Source of the DNA: Papilionanthe hookeriana x Papilionanthe teres
Lineage: Eukaryota > Streptophyta > Magnoliopsida > Asparagales > Orchidaceae
Assembly: GCA_022702705.1 (NCBI GenBank)
Contig: CM040421.1
Location: forward strand, 5,316,090 to 5,380,089
DNA: 64,000 nucleotides
Direction: 5' to 3'
Made by a program: the position numbers and the translations under genes. Of the stretch, positions 11,986 to 21,872 are shown piece by piece. Position 1 is the first letter of the stretch, and every line of letters starts with the position of its first letter. The notes under the pieces were generated by a model. The model made no database searches, was not told the DNA's origin, and saw nothing but the letters and a program-made list of their open reading frames with translations.

Positions 11986-12097
11986 AGTGTTTGACGCCGC
12001 TGTTAGTGATTAAATCTTCTAGCAGAGGTATCAAATTCTTGCATTTGAAAGTATATATAAGCCCTTGTAGGATAAGTCACACATCAATAGAGAAAGC
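11986..12097 (+). mobile_element. 112-bp internal remnant with primer site and purine tract
   Basis: Only 112 bp separate two LTRs in the same orientation. The start (TTTGACGCCGCTGTTAGTGA) is a mutated TTTGGCGCCGTTGCC-type primer site, and the end (CAATAGAGAAAGC) is a short purine-rich tract directly before the next TGATCC LTR start. No coding sequence remains. The arrangement resembles a TRIM-size deletion derivative. Confidence 0.6.
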
Positions 12098-12276
12098 TGA
12101 TCCACTTTAAAAGTACATATTTTTATGTCTTATTTATGATTCAATTCTTAAGGATATTATGCTTTAATGAAAGGTATTTTTATGTTTTCGGATGTAGGTG
12201 ATAAAAAAGAGTTCAAGAAGCAAAAAGGAGCAAAAATCAGCAAAAATAGAGCAAAAATAGAGCTAAAAAACAATTA
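12098..12276 (+). mobile_element. Start of the matching 3' LTR, truncated
   Basis: TGATCCACTTTAAAAGTACAT and the following 170 bp repeat the first part of the LTR at 10,240 almost word for word. The match stops at the AGCTAAAAAACAA word where a minus-strand LTR begins, so the 3' LTR is interrupted. The rest of it is not found in simple form beyond 14,005. Confidence 0.75.
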
Positions 12277-14005
12277 TGCAGTAAATTAACTTCCAAAATA
12301 TGGCCAAAAACTTGACCCGATTTATAAATGACGGCTAGTGTGAAAATCTTAAATGATATAAAAATTAGAAAATATTTTACACACTAGGGGTACTACGCAA
12401 GTATACGTATCGTTTCAAGTAATATAGAGTTTTCTTTAAAAACCCCAGTATCGATCCCACGAGGAAGTGAAGAAAGAAGTCTTTAATTAAATTTTAGTCT
12501 ACTACTAATAGTCCTTAGTTTGGAATGTCGATTAAAATTGTGTTTTATCTAGCAACAATTCCTAAATGCAAGTGTTAAATGTAATAGTAACTATAACTAA
12601 ATGCAAATAATAATTCTAAAGATAACTCTTTTTGGATGAATTGGTTTGGAGAATTTTGAGATATTAAAAACTACTATTCTTATGTAATAAAATAGATAAT
12701 GTATAGGAATGAGATGCATTAAATATTGTATGTGCCAAATAGGAGCAATCCTATTCTTTACCCTTTGGTTTAAGCATAAAGAACATTGACTAATCCTATG
12801 CTTGGTTCATCGAATCGTGGCTGAGCTGGGAGGATACTCGCTCTCACTTCGGAGCTCCCACGTTCCCCTCGCCTGAGGGCTAACAATCTACACTTCAGCA
12901 CCCAAACGATAGGACCGAATTGAGGATTTTAGCCTGTCACTCTAAAATCTTCAATTTTATGCCCGATAATTATATTTCCCTATTTATTTGCATTCAATCC
13001 CCATGAACTTCACCACCATGGAATTTGAATGTGGTTTCACTTTGTTGAGAATTACACCGCCCTTTCGGGTCGATGCAATTACAACGAATTTTAACACTAC
13101 AATGGACCCTTATTGCAATGTAAATGAAGTGCAAGTAAAAACCATCACATTTATAATTAAATTTACTTCTACCATGCATCACAAAATCCTAAACTTGATT
13201 TCTACTCATTGCAAAAGAAAAGTAAAAGGAAAACTATGACATAATCTTCTTATGTCACTATTTTCAAAGAAGAAGAAAGAGTAAGAGAGATGCATCACAA
13301 AGCACGAAGAAAACATAAAGGAAACATCATTTAACAAAAGCAAATCTACTAAATAAATGTTTACAAAATTATAAGATAACGAAGAACAATACTTAGCTTT
13401 TTCCCCTTGAAAGAAAGACGAAGATCTCTCCCATAAAGTCTCCCGGCGTTCCATGCAATGCTAGTGAAATCCCTTACAAATTCTCTCAAAATCTCCTCTC
13501 CAATCTCTCCAAAAGGGTAGAAATCTACATTTCTACTCTTAATCTAAGAATCCTAAACATTCCTCTAAGTTTTTCTCTCCTTTCCTCTATTGTTTCTCAC
13601 CCATTTCTAACATATATTCGCCATTTTAAAGAGTATGGACAAATTTTGAAGAGTTTCCTTAAGCACCCCTTCGAAAAAGCGTCCAAATACGTCGAATATT
13701 GGCCCAAAACCGCCAAATGTCGATTCATGGTCATCCGGGCCGCTGTCAGCGGGTTCGAGGCCGCTGTGGGCGGCCTTTTCAGCCATATTTCGGTGGTCTC
13801 GGGAAAATCTCGCCGTCAGCGAGCAGGCTGCTGCGCGGCTCCACGATTTCGCTCCGTTTGGCTCCGTTTCAACTCCGTTTCGCCCCATTTCAGTTGCGTT
13901 GCGTTCGTAACAGATAGCCCTACAAAATAAGCATAAAAATAACCTTTCTTTAAAGTATAATCTCATTAAAAAATATGCAAGAAGTGTAAAAGAGATTAAG
14001 CATCA
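12277..14005 (-). mobile_element. Athila-like LTR (-), no target duplication found
   Basis: On the minus strand this begins near 14,005 (TGATGCTTAATC) and ends near 12,313 or 12,277; both positions give a TG at the low end. Landmarks are CTTTAAAG near 13,940, a GC-rich GCCGCTGTCAGCGGG-type block (13,735-13,850), CCAAATAGGAGCAATCC near 12,734, and the ACGCAAGTATACGTATCG tail at 12,400. The two open frames on opposite strands at 13,607-13,966 are by-products of its GC-rich block. I found no matching 5-bp repeat. Confidence 0.7.
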
Positions 14006-15254
14006 AAAGACTTATTGAAAGGTGTCAGGGCAGAATTTCATTTCTTGCTCGTTTTTGCTCCAAATTGCACCGTTTTTGCTTCCTTTTGCTCCAATCACCA
14101 TTTCTTGTACCTAAAACAAAAAAAATAAGATAATTTAATTTTTTAGAGAACTTAAAGTTAAATTGTAGTTAGTTCAATGTGTTCATTCAACAAAACACAA
14201 CAAAACACAAGAAATAAAAATAAGTTAGTTCAATGTAGTTAGTTCAAGACTTAAGAATTCTTGTGTTTTGTTGTGTTTTGTTGAATTAACAGAACACATT
14301 GCCTTATCCCTTATAAATATGTTTTGTTGTGTTAATTCAATGTGTTCTGAGTAGTTAGTTTTCTTTCTCATTTCAACTATGAAGAGATAATAAGATAATT
14401 TAATTTTGTAGAGAACTTAAACTTAAATTTTATAAAAATTGTGATGATATTAATATCTGATCTTAATTTACTTTTTAAACTGGTCATTTAAATTGTTAAA
14501 ACCTATTGAAGAATTCTGAGACCTATCCGGAGATGAGTTCTTAACTAGTAGATATCACAAGAATCCTTGGGTAATCGAAGGCTATATGCGGGTTATTCAA
14601 GGTGAAGTGCAAATGAGTAGGGAGGTATTGTTTATTGGGCCTAGAATTGATTAGTTTTTAGAGTGACAGACTAAATTCTAATAATTTGGTTTATAGAAAG
14701 GAAACGACTCACTAGTAGGGCCGACCATAGCCACCCTTGGACATCTAGAAGTGTGAGCTTAGATTAACTCATTCTAATAATACATCCTGAACCGATCTAT
14801 AGATTAGCCAATGTTTTTTATACTATCAAGCGAAGGTAGAAGAATAGGAATGCTTCTATTTGGCGCAATACCATAATTTCAAATTCTCAATGAATGATAA
14901 ATATTCTAAAAAATCTTGGATTAGTTGAAAAAGGAGAAAGTTGTTTTATTTATACTTGCATTAACAATTTACTTTATTGTTGTTTATTTGCATTTAGTAG
15001 AAATTTAATTAAACTTAAAAATCTGAATTTTGAAAAGAAATAAAAATAATAATTACGTTTAATTTAAAAATCTAATATATTTCTTAAAATTAATTTTCAC
15101 TTAATCTTCCCTGTGGGATCGATAACCAGGACTCAAATAGAATCATGTATTACTTGAAACGATATGTATACTTGTGTTTGAAATTGTGAATTTTACAAAA
15201 ATTATTATAAATATTTAAATATAAATTCATAAATTCTTGCATAAGTAAAGATCA
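14006..15254 (+). mobile_element. Scrambled LTR fragments, then the 3' part of a (+) LTR
   Basis: 14,006-14,125 reads as a minus-strand piece of an LTR (TTTTTGCTCC words, then CTTGTACCTAAAAC). From 14,126 a plus-strand piece appears, interrupted by a short rearranged stretch with a long perfect inverted repeat (14,185-14,286). From about 14,318 to the TCA end at 15,254 the sequence runs parallel to 24,125-25,074 of the downstream LTR, with few differences. No primer site follows; instead X-family sequence begins at 15,255, exactly as after 25,074. Confidence 0.7.
14185..14286. repeat. Perfect 29-bp inverted repeat with 44-bp loop
   Basis: 14,185-14,213 and 14,258-14,286 are exact reverse complements (29 bp; the core word is CAACAAAACACAACAAAACA). 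The loop is 44 bp. The right arm contains the GTTTTGTTGTGTT word that occurs once in the normal LTR (14,319; 24,138), so the hairpin seems to be built from LTR sequence by an inverted local duplication. Confidence 0.9.
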
Positions 15255-16463
15255 GGCGGTTTAAAAGCCTTTAGGGTTAGGAGCTTTTTGAGTTTCCTTG
15301 ACGAACCTAAGAGAAATAACCTATCTTTCTTTAGCCAAAAACCCAAAATATGAGATTGTAGTAATCATGCGATTGGTTTGGCGGTTCCATTTGTTGTATG
15401 GGTCGGATGGAACCCTTAATTGGTTTACAGAACGAAGATCGTTGTGATTCTTCGTTCCCCTAGGCCGGGAAAGTTTCGACTATGAAGATATCTTTCATCT
15501 CATGAAGGGTTCTCTTCATCAAAGAAGCTCTCTCTCATATTTGTCAAGTGTGACTACCCAGAAGTGGTGATCTTCCGTCTGATACGATGTCGTCACGCCG
15601 CCGTCGGTACGTGTCATTCGATTTGCATTTTCTATTGTTATGGAGTCACAAAATTGTTCTTCCTTTTCCCTCTTCTTTGAATAATTTCTTTTATTAGCTA
15701 ATATCGATGAACAAAGAAATCATAAATTGGAGAAATATGTTGGGAAAAAATAAGGAATAAACAAGAGAAGTGTGGAAAACTCTTTGTATGAAAAAGCCTT
15801 CTATAAGATATTTGTGGCATGCGTTACATATGAGGTTAACTCAATGTGCTTTAAAATGAGCCTACGAAGAAACCTTACGAAGACTAAATACCAAAGACTT
15901 AGGATTCTTATTCACTTATGAAGGTAAGCCATCATAGTTAATTGCATCTTAAGTAATGGAATTACTTAAAAAAACTCCCGATTAAGGTTATTATTTATTC
16001 TTAAAAAAGTTTATGTGTTAAAAACAAGGAAAGAAACTTCAACATGTTGTCCCTAAGGGTAGCAAGATTCTATGAATAACAAATTATCCTTTGGTTTATG
16101 TTTAGTTGAAGTTCGTTCATTGCTTCGAGTTTTGAATGTTCGTCCCTGCAAAACAGAACTAGTACATTCTAAAAACATGTAAAATAAATCTAGGATAGTT
16201 TCCAACTTTTGTCTTCGACAGCCCTGCAAAATTAGCAGAAAAAACATTCTTCTTTTGTATGTTTAATTTTTTTTTTATTTGTTAATTTTAATTTTTTAGA
16301 CAACCCGATCAAGATGCTTTCTTCATTGTCCTAGGGTCTTCGGGTACTCGAGTCTACTTATCTGAGAAGGTGATTAAACCTACTCTGACTCGAAGATTCT
16401 TATCAGCAAACATAGATTGCATCATCCAAGAGATCTTTGTTGACCAAATGCAGGGGTTTAAGT
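15255..16463 (+). mobile_element. X-family start module (left copy of a direct repeat)
   Basis: The 1.2 kb matches 25,075-26,290 nearly base for base by eye. It contains GCCGTCGGTACGTGTC (about 15,601), a TTATGGAGTCACAAAATTG word (GGAGTCGCCAAATTG at 25,464), AGTTAATTGCATCTTAAG (about 15,937) and an exon-like frame from 16,301. X3 and X5 have diverged versions of the same blocks. It sits between an LTR end and the middle of gag, where a normal Athila leader and Gag N-terminus should be, so it is a rearrangement product rather than a true leader. Confidence 0.65.
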
Positions 16464-17100
16464 TGTGCTGCTGCTGGTGGTTCTTTAATGGCTAAGACAT
16501 TTGATGAAGCTTATATCTTAATTGAAGAAATGGCTAATAATAATTTTCAATGGCCTTTTGAAAGGGTTAATCCTAAAAGAGTGGCAAGTATTCAAGATAA
16601 TGAAGCTTTTTATATTTTAGCTTCACAACTGGCTGTGATATCTAAGAAATTGGATAATTTTGCTATTAATATGTCGTATGTAAGTAAAGATAATTCTGTA
16701 AATATTGACGATTCTCAAATAATGGATTCTTTACAAGCTAATACTAGTAAAACTAATAATCCTTATTCAAATTATTATAATCCAGGTTGGAAAAATCACC
16801 CTAATTTTAATTGGAATAATGGACATCAACAATAGAGTAATAATCAAGGTAATCTAACCGGGAATTGGAACAATCAAGGAAATTCAAACTTTAGACCAAC
16901 CTATCCTCCTGGTTTTAACAATCAGCAGAAAAAGTTATCTATAGAAGAATTAATCTTGCAACTAGGTAATCAGCTACAAATTCAAAACACTGCTATTCAA
17001 AATATTGAGAATCAGATGGGTCAAATTGCTAATTTTATTAATTACAGACCTCAAGGAACACTGCCTAGCAATGTCAAAATTAATCCAAAAGAAACTGGAA
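16464..17100 (+). pseudogene. Athila-like gag, C-terminal part only, one in-frame stop
   Basis: The C-terminal half of a Ty3/gypsy Athila-type Gag, the particle-forming structural protein. Visible motifs are AAAGGSLMAKT just after the junction, the ANNNFQWPFER word, and a NPYSNYYNPGWKNHPNF stretch (about codons 100-120 of the open frame), which is characteristic of Athila-type Gag. A TAG at 16,833 breaks the frame; the same frame stays open from 16,836 to 17,684 into the protease region, so gag and pol share a frame here. The N-terminal half is missing because X-family DNA is fused at 16,464-16,470. The upstream residues of the open frame, which has no ATG, come from the fused DNA. Non-functional. 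Confidence 0.85.
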
Positions 17101-17890
17101 AAGACGATGAACAAGCAAAAGCTGTACAACTTGGAAGCGGAAAGGAATTAAAAGAAAAGATTCAGAATGAAATTGAAAAAGAGAGAGAAGTTGAAGAGAT
17201 TGAAAAACCTAAAGAAACTCTTTCTTCAAGTAAAGATCAGACTGTAATTCCTATTGAAGTGCAAGTTGAAAGACCACCACCACATTTTCCTCAAAGACTA
17301 AAACAGCAGAAACTTGACCATCAATTTTATAAGTTATTTGAAATTTTTAAGAAACTTACCATCAACATTCATTTTGCTGAAGCTTTGGAACAAATGTCGA
17401 GTTATGCAAAATTTATGAAGGATATTTTAAGCAAGAAAAGGAAATTTGAAGCTTATGAAATTGTTGCATTAAGTGAAGAATGTAGTGCAATAATTCTAAA
17501 GAAATTACCTCAGAAACTTAAAGATCCTGGAAGTTTCACAATACCATGTGCTATTGGAGAAAAATTCTGTGGAAAAACCTTATGTGATTTAGGAGCAAGT
17601 ATTAATCTCATGTCATTTTCTATCTTTCAAAGGTTAGATTTAGGAGAGATTTCTCCCACCACTGTAACCCTTCAGTTAGCTGATTGATCGATTACTTATC
17701 CTAAAGGAGTTATAGAGGATGTTCTTGTTAAGGTGGATAAATTTATTTTTCTTGTGGATTTCATTGTACTGGATATGGAAGAAGATAAGGAAATACCTAT
17801 TATTTTAGGGAGACCTTTTCTAGCTACCGGACATGCTATGATTGATGTGTAAAAAGAAGAATTAACAATGAGAGTTAATGATCAATAGAT
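17101..17890 (+). pseudogene. Athila-like aspartic protease region, several stops
   Basis: The retroviral-type protease that cuts the Gag-Pol polyprotein. A lysine- and glutamate-rich linker (about 17,090-17,240) and a conserved stretch with PPHFPQRLK and FAEALEQM words precede the active-site motif LCDLGASINLM (about 17,580-17,615), where DLGA stands for the usual D-T/S-GA. The flap region and the IILGRPFLATG word (about 17,800-17,830), conserved at the end of this domain, are in the same frame. Stops at 17,685, 17,850 and 17,886 and the fused 5' end make it inactive. No frame change is needed across this region, only nonsense mutations. Confidence 0.85.
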
Positions 17891-18978
17891 AACATTCATT
17901 GTTCTGGAATCAATGAGGTATCCTGACAAAGAAAAATGCTATCAGATAGATATCTTTGATTATATAATTGAAAAGCATTATCAAGAAAAATGTAAGGTCA
18001 TTGTTGAAGAAAAAAATGATGAATCTATAATATATAATGAGTCATTAACTGAAGAAATTGAAAAAGAAAATGAAGAAAATTTATCTGAAGAAACTCATTA
18101 TATTCAAGATAATTGGGAAATTTTAGACAACTAAAAATGATATACTTTTACCCTCAGTTGAAAAAGCCCCTAAACTGGAATTAAAAATGTTACCTGCACA
18201 TTTAAAATTTGCATTTCTTGGAAATTCATTAACTTTACCTGTGATTATATCTTTAGAACTAAGCAAAGATCAAGAAGAAAAATTAATAGGAGTTCTGAAG
18301 AATTATAAGAAAGCTTTTGGTTGGACTATTGCAGATATAAAAGGAATAAGCCCTTCAATCTATATGCATAGGATTTTAATGGAAGAAAATTGTAAACCTA
18401 CTATTGAACCTCAAAGAAGATTGAACCCAATTATGAAAGAGGTTGTTAAAAAAGAGATTTTAAAATGGTTAGACGCTGGAATTATTTATCTTATTTTGGA
18501 TATTCAATGGGTAAGTCCTATTCATTGTGTTCCGAAGAAAGGAGAAGTAACTTTCGTTGTTAATGATAAAAATGAATTAGTCCCTACAAGACAAGTTACT
18601 GAATGGCGAATTTGCATTGATTATCGAAAATTAAACAACACCACTATAAAGGATCATTTTCCTTTACCATTCTTAGATCAGATGTTGGATAAATTAACTG
18701 GACACTCATATTTCTATTTTTTGGATGGATATTCTGGTTATCATCAATTACCCGTTGCTCCTGAGGACCAAGAGAAAACAACATTTACAAGTCCTTATGA
18801 AACATTTGCCTTTAGAAGAATGTCTTTCGGTTTATGTAATGCACCTGCAACTTTTCAAAGATGTATGATGTCAATATTCTGTGATTTAATTGATAAAGGA
18901 ATTGAAGTATTTATGGATGATTTTTCAATTTTTGGAACTTCTTTTGAGTCTTGCTTGGAAAATATAACGAAAGTCTGA
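17891..18978 (+). pseudogene. Athila-like reverse transcriptase with frameshifts
   Basis: A glutamate-rich linker (17,913-18,134) leads, after a frame change near 18,140, to the reverse transcriptase. The open part (18,187-18,978, 263 codons) shows WVSPIHCVPKKGE (residues about 108-120), the WRICIDYRKLN motif (140-150), the first catalytic aspartate in FLDGYSGYHQ (180), SFGLCNAPATFQRCM (213-227) and the catalytic pair in FMDDFSIFG (242-250). FMDDFS(I/V)FG with this spacing is typical of the Athila branch of Ty3/gypsy. The frame breaks again at 18,976, and the thumb region continues in other frames to about 19,190 (ILGHKIS-like and RSFLGH words). Confidence 0.9.
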
Positions 18979-19815
18979 AAAGATGTGAAGAAACAAATTT
19001 GGTTCTAAACTGGAAAAAAATGTCAATCTATAGTCACAGAAGGAATTGTACTTGGACATAAAATTTCACAAAAAGGTATGAAAATTGATCAGGCAAAAGT
19101 GAAAATTATTACTGAACTTCAACCACCTACTACCGTTACTAATGTGAGAAGTTTTCTAGGTCATGTTGAATTTTATAGGAGATATATAAATGATTTTTTC
19201 TAAAATTGCTAAACCTCTTTGTCATTTATTAGAAAAAGAAGCTAAGTTTGAATTTAATGAAGATTTTTTGAATGTGTTCAATATTTTGAAAGCAAAATTA
19301 ATCACTGCACCTATCATTGCTGCACCTGATTGGAGTAAATCTTTTGAATTAATGTGTGATGCAAGTGATTATGCAATTGGAGCTGTATTGGGACAAAAAT
19401 ATAAGAAAATTTTCAAAGTTATATATTATGCAAGCAAAACTTTAAATGAAACTGAAATAAATTACACTACTACTGAGAAAGAGTTCTTAGCAATAGTATA
19501 TGCCTTTGATAAATTTAGACCTTATCTTCTTGGAACAAAATGTATCGTACAAACTGATCATTTTGCTATTAAGTATTTAATGTCTAAAAAGGATGCTAAA
19601 CCTACATTGATCAGATGGGTTTTACTTTTACAAGAGTTTGATTTCAAATAGTGGATAGAAAATGAGCTGACAACCAAATTGCTGATTTTATATCAAGAAT
19701 TAAAAATAATAATGAGAAGATTTAAGTAGAAAACATAAATGAGAAATTCCCTGATGAACAATGATATGTTATTCAAGGATTACAAACGCTTTAATATGCA
19801 TATATAGTTAACTAT
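18979..19815 (+). pseudogene. Reverse transcriptase end and RNase H domain, broken
   Basis: This part carries the connection and RNase H domain, which removes the RNA strand during reverse transcription. The end of the reverse transcriptase (about 18,979-19,190) is spread over two frames. The open stretch 19,190-19,651 has the RNase H words MCDASDYAIGAVLGQK (first acidic residue), TTEKEFLAIVYAFDKFRPYL (second, glutamate) and VQTDH (third, aspartate). A stop at 19,649 is followed, in another frame, by an ADNQIADFISR word, the usual end of this domain in Athila-type Pol. The order RT, RNase H, integrase places the element in Ty3/gypsy (Metaviridae). Confidence 0.85.
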
Positions 19816-21077
19816 TTGGTTAGCAATATTTTGCCATATGGATTGAATAGCAAATATATTAAAAAAATCAAGAATGATTCTAAATCATATATTTGGGAAG
19901 ATCCTTATTTATTTAAAATAGGAAGAGATTATGTGAATCAAAGATGTGTTTCTTATGAAGAAAGTTTTGCAATTATTCAAAAATGTCACGATTTTGAATT
20001 TGGAGGACACTTTGGAGTAGATAAAACTGCGTTTAAAATTTTAAATTCTGAATTTTATTGGCCTACATTATTCAAAGATGTTGGATATTATGTAAAAACT
20101 TGTGATCGATGTCAAAGAATGGGGAATATTTCCAGAAAAGATGAAATGCCTCTAAACTATATATTATAAATTGAGATTTTTGATGTATGGGATTTAGACT
20201 TTATGGGACTTTCTGTACCATCATCTGGAAAGATTTATATTTTATTAGCAGTTGATTATGTTTCAAAGTGGATTGAAGCTGTAGCTTTACCTAACTGTGA
20301 TTCCAAAAATGTTTCAAAATTTTTAAAGAAGATGATTTTTACAATATTTGGAATGCCAAGGGTAATTATCACAGATGGGGGAAGTCATTTCAGAAATGTA
20401 AGAATTCAATCATTACTGGAAAATTCAGAATTAAACATAGAATTGCAACTGCTTATCACCCACAAACAAGTGGAATGGTTGAAGTATCAAACCGAGAAAT
20501 TAAAAGAGTATTGAAAAAGACTGTTAATCCTAAAAGAACTGATTGGGTTGATAAACTTGATTTTGCATTATGGGCTTATAGAACAGCTTATAAGACACCT
20601 ATCAGAATGTCACCTTATCGGTTAGTTTATGGTAAACATTGTCACTTACCTGTTGAATTGGAACATAAAGATTATTGGGGGATAAAGGAGTTCAATTATG
20701 ATTTGAATGCTGCAGAAGAGAAACGATTGTTACAACTGAATGAAATGGAAGAAATAAGAAATGAGTCCAATGAAAATGCAAAGATTTATAAGGAAAGAAT
20801 AAAGAATTTGCATGATAATAAGATTTCAAGAAAAATATTTGAGCCTGGACAAAAAGTATTATTATTTAATGCTCGTTTAAAACTTTTTCCTGGAAAATTA
20901 AGATCTAAATGGATGGGACCATTTATAATTGAGAAAGTATACCCTTATGGAGTTATGGATATTAAAGATCCCAAGACGGGAAAAATAATTAGAGTTAACA
21001 GATTAAGACTAAAGCCTTATATGGGAGAAATGAAACCAAAATGCAAGGAGGCTTACGAACTATGTCTACCCAATTAA
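19816..21077 (+). pseudogene. Athila-like integrase with zinc finger and C-terminal domain, broken
   Basis: Integrase inserts the cDNA into host chromosomes. The first open part (19,816-20,169) has an H-H-C-C zinc finger: CHDFEFGGH and CDRCQ. The catalytic core follows: first aspartate in DLDFMG (about 20,190-20,208), second in IITDGGSHF (about 20,368-20,394), and the glutamate in EVSNREIK in a new frame after about 20,400. The last open part (20,475-21,077, 200 codons) contains the RMSPYRLVYGK word, a helical linker and a C-terminal domain with FPGKLRSKWMGPFII and VNRLRLKPYMG. Stops at 20,167 and 20,512 and the frameshift inactivate it, but the last 200 codons are intact. Confidence 0.9.
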
Positions 21078-21252
21078 TTCAACTGATTAGGTCGGGCTGA
21101 GGATATTAAACCAAGCACTTTGTGGGAGGTAACCCATATATTATCATTGTGATTGTCTGTGATTTGAATTTATCTTTATCGATGTTTGTGTGTTGATCAC
21201 ATCCTTTTAATAGACCTATTTTTAAGACCGAAACTTTGTAAATTGACAATAG
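21078..21252 (+). other. Conserved post-integrase noncoding segment
   Basis: CTGAGGATATTAAACCAAGC and TGGGAGGTAACCC follow the integrase stop. A close equivalent (TTAAGCCAAGCACTTC and AGGAGGCAACCC) follows the integrase remnant at 39,175-39,205. A TTAAACAAAGCGCT...GGGAGGCAACCC stretch is common at this position in plant Athila elements (established knowledge, from memory), which supports the assignment. Confidence 0.65.
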
Positions 21253-21523
21253 GTGAAAGGGAGTCGAATGTGGTTCCGGCGCCTAGGCGCCCAAAGTCGG
21301 CTCCTAAGCGCCAGCATAACCAATGGTATCGATAGTCCGGCGCCTAGGCGCCAGATTTCAGCGCCTAAGCGCCCCAGTTACAGATCGTGTAAAAACAAAA
21401 AATCTTCAGTTTTTCACACGAAATCTCCTTATAAATTGCACTATCTTCGTCCCCAATCCCTAAGAAACCCTATTTTCAACCAGAACAATTCATTTTGGAG
21501 GAGATAAGAGAAGTTTGGAAGCA
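21253..21523 (+). promoter_or_regulatory. GGCGCC palindrome cluster and possible internal promoter
   Basis: Two perfect copies of GGCGCCTAGGCGCC (21,278-21,291; 21,339-21,352) and two imperfect ones (about 21,299-21,312; 21,360-21,375) lie within 100 bp. A TTATAAATTG TATA-like word follows at 21,429-21,438, then a pyrimidine-rich stretch with AAACCCTA, then the small ORF at 21,524. The arrangement could be a promoter and leader for that ORF; this is inferred. The same palindrome occurs in the LTRs at 23,739 and 56,203. Confidence 0.45.
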
Positions 21524-21872
21524 ATGGAGAGAGTAAATCATGACAATGAGGTAAGAGACAAATCTTCCAAAGATCCTCAACCTTATTTTTATGGTTTTAT
21601 TGTAGTTAGTTTGGAGAGGTTATTTAATCGTTTAGAAAACATTGAGGCGGAACTTCAAAGCATTGGGAATCATCTGCATGAGATGTATCATCAAATTGAG
21701 CATTTGGAAGAGTGATTATGATGCTGAGTATTCTGAGTCTCTTGTTAGATTCTTAAAGGGTGATCATGATGTTCAGTTCCCTACCTGTCCTAGATTTTCA
21801 CCTTATGTAGATCCGAAGGATGTAGAATTTTCTTTTGGCGACGAAGATGACGAGGCTACAGACAGTGATTAG
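21524..21872 (+). pseudogene. Small accessory ORF: coiled-coil part plus acidic tail, frameshifted
   Basis: An ATG at 21,524 opens a 63-codon frame to 21,715. It includes a leucine-rich, heptad-like stretch (SLERLFNRLENIEAELQSIG, about codons 29-48) likely to form a coiled coil. From about 21,700 an overlapping frame takes over to 21,872: SDYDAEYSESLV, then FPTCPRFSPYV and an acidic end GDEDDEATDSD. A one-base frame change would link the two parts. A relative occurs at 54,400-54,675 in another element at the same position between integrase and 3' LTR, with matching words (SLI, FPSYPKY, acidic tail). I do not recognise the family. It could be a remnant of an accessory or env-position protein; no signal peptide or membrane segment is seen. 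Confidence 0.5.

Noticed and set aside
13607..13966. 119-codon frame (-) and 94-codon frame (+)
   Set aside because: Both fall in the GC-rich block of a minus-strand LTR; no protein similarity is apparent.
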